Shown: piece after piece, positions 8,451 to 17,000 of the stretch | Layout of the letters: the number at the start of each line of letters is the position of its first letter | Position numbering within the stretch: position 1 is the stretch's first letter | Assembly: GCF_014646135.1 (NCBI RefSeq) | Contig: NZ_BMMW01000003.1 | Location: forward strand, 283,025 to 347,024 | DNA: 64,000 bases | Reading direction: 5' to 3' | Source of the DNA: Nocardia camponoti | GTDB taxonomy: Bacteria; Actinomycetota; Actinomycetes; Mycobacteriales; Mycobacteriaceae | The notes under the pieces: generated by a model | Database searches by the model: none | What the model was told of the DNA's origin: nothing | What the model saw: only the letters and a program-made list of their open reading frames with translations | Made by a program: the position numbers and the translations under genes

Positions 8451-8771
8451 ATGGCTAATTATCATGGTTATGCCGCCATCCAAGGGCGGGGCACGGTGGC
8501 GCTGCCCGCCGAATTGCGGCGAAAGTACCGCCTCGATGAGCCCGGCGCGCAACTTGAGATCGCTGAGCGCAGCGACGGCGTCATCGAACTACGCCCAACG
8601 CTTCCGGTCCCTGTCGACGAGATGTGGTTTTGGTCCGAGGGACACCAGGCAGCCGAACAGCAGGTTGAAGCCGATCTTGAGGCCGGCCGCTACCGCACCT
8701 TCGATGACGCCGAATCGTTCCTCGCCGACCTAGCTGAGCTTGCCGCGGAGCCGGAGGCGGAAACCAAGTGA
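8451..8771 (+). CDS. AbrB/MazE-type antitoxin
   Basis: A 106-residue protein whose N-terminal ~50 residues fit the swapped-hairpin AbrB/MazE DNA-binding fold (AAIQGRGTVALPAELRRKY, then GAQLEIAERSDGVIELRP). The C-terminal half is acidic and would wrap the toxin. The ATG at 8451 was preferred over a longer frame because GAGGA lies 10 bp upstream and the fold starts at once. It overlaps the downstream toxin gene by 4 bp (ATGA), the classical toxin-antitoxin layout. Such pairs normally repress their own promoter. Confidence 0.8.
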   Translation: MANYHGYAAIQGRGTVALPAELRRKYRLDEPGAQLEIAERSDGVIELRPTLPVPVDEMWFWSEGHQAAEQQVEADLEAGRYRTFDDAESFLADLAELAAEPEAETK

Positions 8772-9079
8772 AGTATCGGGTGGCCGAGTCGTTTCGCAAT
8801 GACTTCCGACGCTTGCCCAGCGAGCACCAACGCCTATTCCAGGAGGCAGTACGCGTGCATTTCCTGCCCGCGATTGAAGCAGGCTCGTTTTCCGGCAGCC
8901 CGACGTGGCCGAAAAGGCTGCGCATTCACCGCCTGAATAACACCGAAATATATTCGCTCACCTGGAATTTCGCCTCTCCAGATGGGCGTGCCACTTTTCA
9001 TCTTGACAAGACCGACAGCGGTGACCCCGTCCTGATCTGGCGCCGAATCGGCAACCACGACATCTACCGCCAGCCGTAG
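8768..9079 (+). CDS. RelE/ParE-superfamily toxin
   Basis: A 103-residue basic protein that starts MKYRVAESFRNDFRRLP, shows LRIHRLNNTEIYSLTWNF and ends with the VLIWRRIGNHDIYRQP strand typical of RelE-like mRNA interferases. By family it would cleave mRNA at the ribosome when free of its antitoxin; whether it is active cannot be told. It is translationally coupled to the AbrB-type antitoxin. The location, between ribosomal genes and the siderophore locus, suggests arrival with or stabilisation of the inserted segment (inference). Confidence 0.75.
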   Translation: MKYRVAESFRNDFRRLPSEHQRLFQEAVRVHFLPAIEAGSFSGSPTWPKRLRIHRLNNTEIYSLTWNFASPDGRATFHLDKTDSGDPVLIWRRIGNHDIYRQP

Positions 9080-9093
9080 CCACCAAGACAAGA

Positions 9094-9125
9094 CGGCCGA
9101 CCCCCGTTGAATTGAGGATCGGCCG
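9094..9125. terminator. Possible hairpin between convergent genes
   Basis: CGGCCGA (9094-9100) and TCGGCCG (9119-9125) form a 7-bp stem with an 18-nt loop between the toxin gene (+) and the ABC transporter gene (-). There is no T-run on either side, so it would be a weak terminator at best. Confidence 0.3.
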
Positions 9126-9133
9126 ACCGTCGC

Positions 9134-10981
9134 TTACAGCGGTGCGAGTCGCCAGCTGCCGTCGCCTGCGAGGGTGAGGACCTGGGTGTGGTGCTGGTCG
9201 ACCGTGCTGCGGTGGGCGACGCTGACGATGATGGTGTTGGGGGTTTCGGTGCGGATGAGGTTGTAGAGGGCGAACTCAAGCCCTTCATCGACTGCCGATG
9301 TTGCCTCGTCGAGGAAGACAACCTTCGGCTTCATCAGCAGGATTCGCGCGAAGGCGAGACGCTGCTGCTCGCCCGGCGACAGAATCTTCGCCCAGTCAGC
9401 TTCCTCGTCGAGCCGGTCGATCAGGTGTGCGAGGTGAACCTTGGTGAGCGCCTCACGAAGAGCTTCGTCGGAGATCGAGTCGGGGGTGCCCGGATATTCG
9501 ACTGCGGTACGTAAATCGCCCAACGGGAGATAGGGAACCTGCGACAGGAACAGCGTCTCGGAGCCTGCGGGTCGACTAATTTCGCCGTCGCCGTAAGGCC
9601 ACATCTGCGCGAGTGTTCGAAGCAGTGTGGTCTTGCCCGACCCGGATGCACCCTTCACCACCACCGCGTCGGTCGGCTGGAGCGCGAGGTTCAGCTCGTC
9701 GATCAGCGCGTCACCGTTGGGCTTGCGAACGCCGATCTTGTCGAGGTTGAGTCCGTCTTCGACGTCGGTCGCGGCGATCTTGGGCAGCTCACGCGATTCT
9801 TTGCTCGCGACCAGTAGGCCGTCAAGACGGATCACCGACGCCCGGTAGGCGGCAAAGTCGTCGTACGACTCACGGAAGAAGGAGAGCGAGTCTTGAATTT
9901 CGCGGAACGCGGAGGCGGTCTGACTCATTCCGCCGAGCGTCACCTCGCCGCTTGCGAAGCGCGGGAACTGAATGAGATACGGGAACAGCGACGCCGACTG
10001 CGTAACAACGAAGTTCCAGCCAACGAACTTGAGCATGCGGTAGACGTAAGCCCACTGGACTTTGATGACCTCAGCGAACCGGCTGAACAGGCTGACTCGC
10101 TCGGACTGCTCACCTCGGTAGAACGCGACACTCTCGGCGGCGTCGCGCACCCGCACAAGCGCGTAGCGGAAGTTGGCGTTGGTCCGTTCCATCAAGAAGT
10201 TGATGCGAATCAACGGGTGACCGATCCAGAACGCGATAATGGTCGAAATCAGTACGTAGGTCAGCACGATGAACAGCGCCGCGCGCGGAATCGTCACACC
10301 TAGAACGGTCATGGGGCCCGACAGATCCCACAGCACCTTCGTGAACGAGACCACCGAGACGACAGCCTCGATCGCGCCGAGCGAGAGTACGCGTGATTGC
10401 TCGGTAAAGGTGATGGTGTCGGCCTGAATTCGCTGATCCGGGTTGTCGATCGTCTTGTCGATGAACCGTGTCCGGTAGAACGCGCCGCCCTGCATCCAGT
10501 CGGCAGTGACGCGCTCAGTCAGCCACACGCGCCAGCGGATGTCGAACGCGAGTTTCGCGTAGAGGTAGACCAGCTGATTGACCGTCCAAATCACGATCAG
10601 CACAACCCACAGTTTGACCGCGTCCCAAAACGCCGACTTGGCTTCCGAAAGCGCGGCCGCATCACCGGAACCAAGCCCGGCGACAATGGCTTGGAATGAG
10701 GCGAAAAGGTCGTTGCCCCAGTAGCTGAGCAGCACACTGAGCCGAACGGTGAGTAGCGAGAACAGCAGCAGCACCGCGACGAATAGCCAAGTGCGCCAAG
10801 CACCTTCACCGCGGAAGTAGTTCCCACTGACGTTCCAGAACTGGCGACCCCACTTGGTCAGCGTCAGTAGCAGCGCACCAACTATGAGGGCAACAATCGC
10901 AGTGATGGGGAACGCGATCGCGAGCCATTTAAGGCTCTCAACCCACTCGATGCTCCAGTCCCTAGACGTCTCCACGCACAC
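9134..10981 (-). CDS. BacA/SbmA-like ABC transporter, fused permease and ATPase
   Basis: A 615-residue fusion. The N-terminal half has about six membrane segments of the SbmA/BacA type (WLAIAFPITAIVALIVGALL first) with the conserved NPDQRIQADTITF loop. The C-terminal half is an ABC ATPase: Walker A GASGSGKTT near residue 443, signature LSPGEQQR, Walker B KVVFLDEATSA, and the switch His in SVAHRST. Relatives import or export peptides, cobalamin or hydrophilic compounds; Mycobacterium tuberculosis Rv1819c is one. It is divergent from the iron-boxed substrate-binding protein gene, so a siderophore role is possible but unproven. The start is a GTG, and GTG at 10975 is equally likely. Confidence 0.85.
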   Translation of the reverse strand: MCVETSRDWSIEWVESLKWLAIAFPITAIVALIVGALLLTLTKWGRQFWNVSGNYFRGEGAWRTWLFVAVLLLFSLLTVRLSVLLSYWGNDLFASFQAIVAGLGSGDAAALSEAKSAFWDAVKLWVVLIVIWTVNQLVYLYAKLAFDIRWRVWLTERVTADWMQGGAFYRTRFIDKTIDNPDQRIQADTITFTEQSRVLSLGAIEAVVSVVSFTKVLWDLSGPMTVLGVTIPRAALFIVLTYVLISTIIAFWIGHPLIRINFLMERTNANFRYALVRVRDAAESVAFYRGEQSERVSLFSRFAEVIKVQWAYVYRMLKFVGWNFVVTQSASLFPYLIQFPRFASGEVTLGGMSQTASAFREIQDSLSFFRESYDDFAAYRASVIRLDGLLVASKESRELPKIAATDVEDGLNLDKIGVRKPNGDALIDELNLALQPTDAVVVKGASGSGKTTLLRTLAQMWPYGDGEISRPAGSETLFLSQVPYLPLGDLRTAVEYPGTPDSISDEALREALTKVHLAHLIDRLDEEADWAKILSPGEQQRLAFARILLMKPKVVFLDEATSAVDEGLEFALYNLIRTETPNTIIVSVAHRSTVDQHHTQVLTLAGDGSWRLAPL

Positions 10982-11112
10982 CCCATCTACGACGGCCGAA
11001 ATTCGGCGCAGTCTAACCCGCCCCTAGTCTCCCCGCTCGCCAACAAAGCTGGCCCATCTGCAACGGAGTGCGTCAACAGCACGCGCGCCCCGAACTACAC
11101 CCGAGCAGGAAG

Positions 11113-11131
11113 ATAGGTTAGCCTAATCTCA
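11113..11131. promoter_or_regulatory. IdeR/DtxR iron box upstream of siderophore-binding protein gene
   Basis: ATAGGTTAGCCTAATCTCA matches 15 of 19 positions of the IdeR consensus TTAGGTTAGGCTAACCTAA (16 if the central G/C is allowed). It ends 27 bp before the ATG at 11159. Iron-loaded IdeR would repress the substrate-binding protein and SagB-type oxidase genes, and possibly the divergent ABC gene at 10981. Confidence 0.8.
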
Positions 11132-11158
11132 GTAAAGGTTCAGGCTAGGAGATCCACC

Positions 11159-12148
11159 ATGACGTCCATCCTCGGGAAGCATCGGATTTCGCGCGGTTGG
11201 CGCAGGCTGGGGATTGCGGTTGTCGCGGGCGCGCTCGCGGTCGGGGTTACCGCGTGCGGTTCCAGCGACGCAACCTCGGAACAGGGCGGCGATGTCACCA
11301 TCACCCACGCCAAAGGCGAGACCACCATTTCGGGGACCCCGAAAAAGGTTGTCGCGCTTGGCAATCAGTGGCTCGACGCTTCGCTCGCGCTCGGCGTGAC
11401 GCCGGTCGGCTACGTCGACAACATCGCCGCGCTGTCGAAGTCGACGCCCGCGTGGGAGCCCGAATCGCTTAAGCAAGCGAAAGCCCTCAGCACCACCGGC
11501 AACATCGCCGAGCAGGTCGCCGCGCTTGAGCCCGACCTGATCCTCGCCGACCCCTTCATCGCCGATCAGAAGACTTACGACGACCTGTCGAAGATCGCGC
11601 CGACCCTGCCCGCGCTCACCAAGGACGCGGTTTCGCCGTGGCAGGACCAGGTGGCCGCGCTCGGCAAGGTGTTCGGTAAGGAATCCGACGCTAAAGCTGT
11701 CGTTAAGTCCGTCGACGACAAGCTGGCCGCGATCACCGCGGCGAACCCGGGACTCAAGGGCAAGACCTTCGCAAGCACCTGGCTCGCCAGCCCCGCGCAG
11801 CTGATGGTGCTCACCGACCCTAACGACGGCTCGTCGAAAACCTTCACCCAGCTCGGCATGAGCATCCCCGCCAACCTCACCGCGTTGCCCGCGAACCAGG
11901 GTCGCCTGGCACTGTCGCCGGAGCGCGTCGACGAACTCACCGCCGACCTCCTGCTCGCCGGCTACTCCCCCGGCCTCGACGAGAAGTACCGTGCGCTGCC
12001 GGGCTACCCCGACCTGCCCGCCGTCCGCAAGGGCTCGATCGTCTTCCTGACCACGCAGGAGATCAGCGCCGTCAACCAGCCGACCGCGCTTTCGGTGCCC
12101 TACCTGCTCGACAAGCTCACGCCAGCGTTCACGGCCGCCGCGAAATGA
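11159..12148 (+). CDS. Iron-siderophore ABC transporter substrate-binding lipoprotein
   Basis: A 329-residue FecB/FepB-type binding protein. A signal sequence ends in a lipobox (VGVTAC, Cys33), so it is lipid-anchored outside the membrane. The two-lobe class III fold is seen in KKVVALGNQWLDASLALGVT near the start, EQVAALEPDLILADPFIADQ mid-lobe and FLTTQEISAVNQPTALSVPY near the end. It should capture a ferric siderophore for import. No partner permease or ATPase of the FecCD/E type lies in the window. The stop overlaps the start of the SagB-type oxidase (ATGA), so the two are co-translated and iron-regulated. Confidence 0.88.
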   Translation: MTSILGKHRISRGWRRLGIAVVAGALAVGVTACGSSDATSEQGGDVTITHAKGETTISGTPKKVVALGNQWLDASLALGVTPVGYVDNIAALSKSTPAWEPESLKQAKALSTTGNIAEQVAALEPDLILADPFIADQKTYDDLSKIAPTLPALTKDAVSPWQDQVAALGKVFGKESDAKAVVKSVDDKLAAITAANPGLKGKTFASTWLASPAQLMVLTDPNDGSSKTFTQLGMSIPANLTALPANQGRLALSPERVDELTADLLLAGYSPGLDEKYRALPGYPDLPAVRKGSIVFLTTQEISAVNQPTALSVPYLLDKLTPAFTAAAK

Positions 12149-13497
12149 CCGCGATGCTCTACCCCGAACAGACGCGGTTCGCGCTGCGTACCGGCGTCAC
12201 CTGCCTGACGACACCTGTCGGCGCTGTCCTCCTGAATCCGCCGACGAAGGAGAAGCTCACCGGGCTCGCATCGGGCGCGTTGCAGGCGCTCAAGACCCTG
12301 AATCAGGGTCCGGCGACGGTCGGCGAAATGGCTCGCGCGGCGGCGGGCGACGACATCGCGCCGCTGATGCGTCAACTGACCGACGGGGGCTGGCTCACGG
12401 TGACCGTCCGCGACGGTGGCCGCGACCTCTACAGCATCCGCCCGTTCGCCCAGCCAACCCCGCGCCCGTCAACGCCGCTGCCCGCGTGGTCGGCTGCGCT
12501 GTCGAAATTCGCTGTGCTGCATCGGGATTCGCAGGGTTTCGTCCTTGAACACCCGCGCGCGTGGGCGGACATCCGTATCCACGACCCGCGCCTACTCGCG
12601 TTGCTCGACGGCCCGCTTGCCGTCGATTCGCAGGTCCCCGTCGGGGTTAAGGCGCAGCTCATGGACGACCTGCAGTGGGCCGGTTTCCTGGTCGACGAAG
12701 GTGCCGAGGAAGCTGAGTTCAACACGCGGTCGTGGAACGCGCCCGACCTGTGGTTCCACCGCCGAAGCACGCTCGGCGCCCGCACAGTGACGTGGGACAA
12801 CTTCGGACCAACCCGCTGGGCCGATGGCAAATTCCCCGAATTGCCAACGCGCCGAACGCCTTTCGATGCCGCGCCACTCCCCCTGCCGGTGCCCGACTTG
12901 GTCGCCCTGCGCGACGCGGACCCGAGTTTCACCTCTACGCTCGAAGACCGCGTTTCCACCCGTGCCTTCAACGACAACGTTCCGATCGACCTAACCCAGC
13001 TGGGCGAACTGCTGTACCGGACGTCGCGCACGCGCGCGGACGGTTCGCGCCCGTACCCGTCGGGCGGCGGAGCATACGAGCTTGAGGTCTACCCACTCGT
13101 CCGCAACGTGACTGGCGTGAATCCTGGTCTCTACCACTACGATTCGCACGATCACGCGCTTCGCCTGGTCGCCTCGATCGATGCGGAGCCGGTGCGCAAG
13201 CTGCTGCGCGCGACCTCGGCGACGCTCGCTGGCGGCGCGGAACCGCAGGTTCTCCTGCTGGTCTCGGCCCGTGCGGGTCGGGTGATGTGGAGCTACGAGC
13301 AGGTCGCGTACGCGAATATCCTCAAGCACGTTGGGGTGTTCATGCAGACGGTGTATCTCGCGGCGACCGCGATGAAATTGGGCGTCGTTGCCCAAGGTTT
13401 CAGTGACACAACAGCTTTCGCTTATGCGACCGGCTTGGATGAACTGGAAGAGATGAACGTCGGCTCAATAGTCCTGGGGACGACCAGAGCCAGTTGA
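12145..13497 (+). CDS. SagB/ThcOx-type FMN-dependent oxidase
   Basis: A 450-residue protein. Residues ~1-200 resemble the winged-helix/recognition part of SagB-type proteins (TCLTTPVGAVLLNPP; APLMRQLTDGGWLTV). From about residue 255 a nitroreductase-fold domain follows, with STRAFNDNVPIDLTQLGELL (Arg for FMN phosphate), RPYPSGGGAYELEVYPLV and the C-terminal VGSIVLGTT. Family members oxidise thiazolines or oxazolines to thiazoles or oxazoles, mostly in RiPP clusters next to YcaO cyclases. None of those partners is present here; it is coupled to a siderophore-binding protein under an iron box. A role in oxidising an azoline of the siderophore, as the oxazole of nocobactin-like molecules would need, is my inference. 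Confidence 0.78.
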   Translation: MTAMLYPEQTRFALRTGVTCLTTPVGAVLLNPPTKEKLTGLASGALQALKTLNQGPATVGEMARAAAGDDIAPLMRQLTDGGWLTVTVRDGGRDLYSIRPFAQPTPRPSTPLPAWSAALSKFAVLHRDSQGFVLEHPRAWADIRIHDPRLLALLDGPLAVDSQVPVGVKAQLMDDLQWAGFLVDEGAEEAEFNTRSWNAPDLWFHRRSTLGARTVTWDNFGPTRWADGKFPELPTRRTPFDAAPLPLPVPDLVALRDADPSFTSTLEDRVSTRAFNDNVPIDLTQLGELLYRTSRTRADGSRPYPSGGGAYELEVYPLVRNVTGVNPGLYHYDSHDHALRLVASIDAEPVRKLLRATSATLAGGAEPQVLLLVSARAGRVMWSYEQVAYANILKHVGVFMQTVYLAATAMKLGVVAQGFSDTTAFAYATGLDELEEMNVGSIVLGTTRAS

Positions 13498-13508
13498 CGT
13501 AGCATTTT

Positions 13509-13565
13509 CGTGCAAGTTCGCCGCCTAACGGTCGGAAATCGGCCCTTAGTGCGCGAACTTGCACG
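13509..13565. repeat. Perfect 13-bp inverted repeat between convergent genes
   Basis: CGTGCAAGTTCGC (13509-13521) and its exact complement GCGAACTTGCACG (13553-13565) flank a 31-nt loop with further partial symmetry (CTAA/TTAG). It lies between the SagB-type gene (+) and the VOC gene (-). There is no T-run, so it could be a bidirectional terminator or a REP-like dispersed element. Confidence 0.6.
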
Positions 13566-13590
13566 ATTATGCCAAGGGATCAGCCCCGTT

Positions 13591-13923
13591 TCACTTACCG
13601 ATCAGCCCAAAGGGATTCGCGTCGGTGTCCTCAAGTACGCACACCCGCACTCCTGGACTCACCTCGCGTGGTGGCGCGATTTCCGAAGCGCCAGCGTCGA
13701 TTACGGCTTTCTTCGCCGCGTCAACATCGGGAACCGCGGTGTAGGCGACGGGCCCCTGCGCGACGTCGCCGTTGGGGTTGAGCCCGACCTCAAGCCCGTC
13801 AACGGAGTAACCGACGTAGTAGGCGGTATCGGTATGCGGCTCCCCGAACAGGGCGGAATAGATGTGCTTCGCGGCGTCAAGATCCGACACCGGGATAACG
13901 ATGCTGCCGAGCTTCACACTCAT
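13591..13923 (-). CDS. VOC-fold (glyoxalase-like) protein
   Basis: A 110-residue single VOC module starting MSVKLGSIVIPVSDLDAAKH, with YSALFGEPHTDTAYYVGYSV, DGLEVGLNPNG and the closing RVCVLEDTDANPFGLIGK. The superfamily includes glyoxalases, dioxygenases and antibiotic-binding proteins; the substrate is not predictable. The ATG at 13923 is preceded by AGAGGA. It is downstream of mbtF on the same strand with a 97-bp gap, so it may be at the end of the mbt transcript. Confidence 0.75.
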   Translation of the reverse strand: MSVKLGSIVIPVSDLDAAKHIYSALFGEPHTDTAYYVGYSVDGLEVGLNPNGDVAQGPVAYTAVPDVDAAKKAVIDAGASEIAPPREVSPGVRVCVLEDTDANPFGLIGK

Positions 13924-14020
13924 GAGGTTCCTCTCGGTACGACCCGTAGTGGACCCGACTGAGCGTATCGACCGAGGCACCCAATGCCGACGGAGCGGAA
14001 CCCGCGTGTCAGTGGCGGCG

Positions 14021-17000
14021 CTATTGGCTGATGGCCTCGATCACCTCAGTCAGTGCCTGTTCCCAGCGGGTGGCGAAGGCGGCGGCTTCTTCCTCGGTGA
14101 ACAATGACGCGCTCCAGCGGAAGTTTGTTGTCAGTGCCGGGCCGGTCGGGGTGGTGCCGATGCCAGCGATGACATCGATCGCGTAGCGCAGCGGGAGGTC
14201 GGGTTCGGGGTCGAGTGGGAGGGCGTCGTCGTACTTCCCAACCAGCAGCGACCACGGGTCGGTTGTGCTGCCCGCGAGGTCGATGCGGCCGAGATAGTTG
14301 AACTCGACCTGTGGTTCCGTGCGCAGCTCGGGGGCGCGGTTCACGTAGCGGAGTAGGCCGTAGTCGAGGCCCTGGTTCGGGATTTCGCGAAGGTGGATGG
14401 TGACGCTGTCGAGCAGGTCGCGGGTGTTGCCTGGCACGTGATCGGCGCCAAGTCGCACCGGGTACACGCTCGTGAACCAGCCGAGGGTGTTGGCGGTGTC
14501 GGTGTCGAGTTCGGCGTCGGCGCGGCCGTGACCTTCCAAGGCGATTAATGCGCCCGGGTTGTTGCCGTTCGCGGCGTGGGTGGCGTTGATCGTCAAAGTT
14601 AGTGCGGTGAGGAGCAATTCGCGCACGCCCTCGTCCTTGCCGACATGCGCGAGGAGTCGTTCGGTGAGCGCGACCGGCGTTGCGACCGTTTTCACCCGCA
14701 GACTCGACCACGTGTCGGCCGTCGGGTCGGGCAGTCGCGAGCCGAGCGGGGCGTCCGGCGCGCTTACCTGCGAAGCCCAATAGTCGCGTTGCGCAAGCAC
14801 TTCCGGCTGATTGGCCCGCCGCGTCATCAGCTCGGCCCACTCCCGATACGAGGTGAACTCGGGCAGCATCTTCGGCGCGACACCGGCCTGAATCTGCTGC
14901 CATGCGGCGGCGAGCCCGTCGAGCATGATGTGCCAGGAGACGACGTCGACGGCCAGATGGTGGATCGAAAGGAGCAGCATCGGTTCGGGGCCGTCGAACC
15001 AGACCGCGCGCACCATTTCGCCTGCGTAGGGGTCGATTGCGTCGTTGGCGATGCGCGCGTACTTGGTGACAAGGGGCGCGAGATCGGGCTCCGGCGCGAA
15101 GTCGCGTTGCATGACGTTGGGGGAACTGTTGGCATCGGTGGGACCGCTGACCGGCGCGCCCGGCACGGCTCCTGCTCGCGGTACCTCGATCAGGACGTCT
15201 GCCGCGTTCACTACTCCCCGGGCGCGGGTCACCAAGCGTGGGCCGTCCGGGGTGTCGGTGAGTGTCGCGCGCAACGTGTCGTGGGCATCAAGCAGCGCCT
15301 GGAGCGTCGCGGTGAGGCCCGTGCGATCGACGCCAACCGGCAGGCGCAGCAGCGCGCTTTGGGTGAAGCGGCGGAAGTTGCCGTGTTCGTAGGCCCACGA
15401 GACGACCGGCAGCGGCTTGACCTCACCGTACGCGTCTTCGCCCCCGGTGGCCGTCACCGACGGCGCGTCATCAATCGCGGCGGCGAGCTCGCGAATAGTG
15501 GGACAGGACAACACCATTCGCGGATTCAGCGTCAACCCACGGCGACGCGCCTTGTTGACCAGCGAGATGGCGACGATGCTGTCGACACCAAGTTCGTAGA
15601 AGTCCGCGTCGACTCCGGGCGTGCGGCCGTCGAACAGTTCCGCGAACACCTCGCTCAGCACGGTTTCGGTCGCGGTCTCAGGTGCGGCGTTGCGCGACGC
15701 ACTCGAAAGTGCCTGCTCGGCAAGAACATTCAGCACAGGCGCATCGAGCTTGCCGTTCACATTCACCGGCAACTGGTCAAGCACGATGATGCGCGCCGGG
15801 ATCATGTACGACGGCAAGCGCTGCGCGAGGTCGGCCCGCACGCGACTCACCGCGACCGCGCGTCCCGCCTTCCCAACAACAAAACCAACGAGCGAAGCGC
15901 CACCCGCGCGACGGACAACGGTCACGGCGGCGGTGTCGATATCGGCCGACCGCCGCAACGCGGTTTCGATCTCGCCAACCTCGATCCGGTACCCGCGCAC
16001 CTTCACCTGGGCGTCGGCGCGACCGAGGTAGCCGAAGCGACCTTCGGACAGTCGGCGGACGAGGTCGCCCGTCCGATACATGCGCTGACCTGGGCGAAGC
16101 GGGTCGGCGACGAACCGCTCAGCGGTGATCCCCGGCTTGCCGAGGTACCCGCGCGCCACCTGAACACCGGACAGGTACAACTCGCCGACGACCCCGCGCG
16201 GCACGGGCCGCAACCGCGAATCGAGGACGTAGGCGACCATGCCGCCGTTCGCGGTGCCAATGGTCGGGATCGGCGACGACGCGATCGGCGCGACCACCGC
16301 TTCGACCGTGGTTTCGGTGGGCCCGTAGCAGTTGTAGACGGCGATATCGGGCAGCGCGCGCAGGCGACCCCAGAGCGCGGTGTCGATGGCTTCGCCGCCG
16401 AGTGCAAGCACCGAGAGGTTTTGCTCAAGCAGGCCCGCGGTCGCGAGTTGGGCGAGCATCGACGGGGTGGTGTCGACCATGTCGATACCGAAAGTGCTTA
16501 TCCCGCTGACGATTCGACTCGCGTCCCGCATCTCTTCGCTGTCGAACAGGTGCAGCGCCTGTCCGGCGAAGAAGCCGACCATCGGCTGCCACGACGCGTC
16601 GAACCCGAGCGACCACGCATGCGCGATACGCAGCGGACGCCCGAGCCGGGCCATCGCGGGCTCGTAAAACCGCGCTTTGTGGTCGGCGAAGTAGCCGACG
16701 AGGGCGGCGTTGGTGCCGACGACGCCCTTGGGTTCGCCGGTCGAGCCGGAGGTGAAGATGAGGTAGGCGGCGTGGTCGAGTTGGCGCTTGACCTGCGGTG
16801 CGATGGGCGGATGTGCCGCGATGCGCGCACGGACGTCGGCGTTGTCGATTGCCAGGAAGGCAGGGGCGATGCCAGACCGCCCGTCATCGGCGGCATCGAT
16901 GCCGCGAGAGGCGGACGAACTTGCTGCGACGCCGCTCGCCAAGGGTGTGGGGACTACGTCGGTGCGGGCGGGTGTCACTGGATTAGGTGCCGCAGCGACT

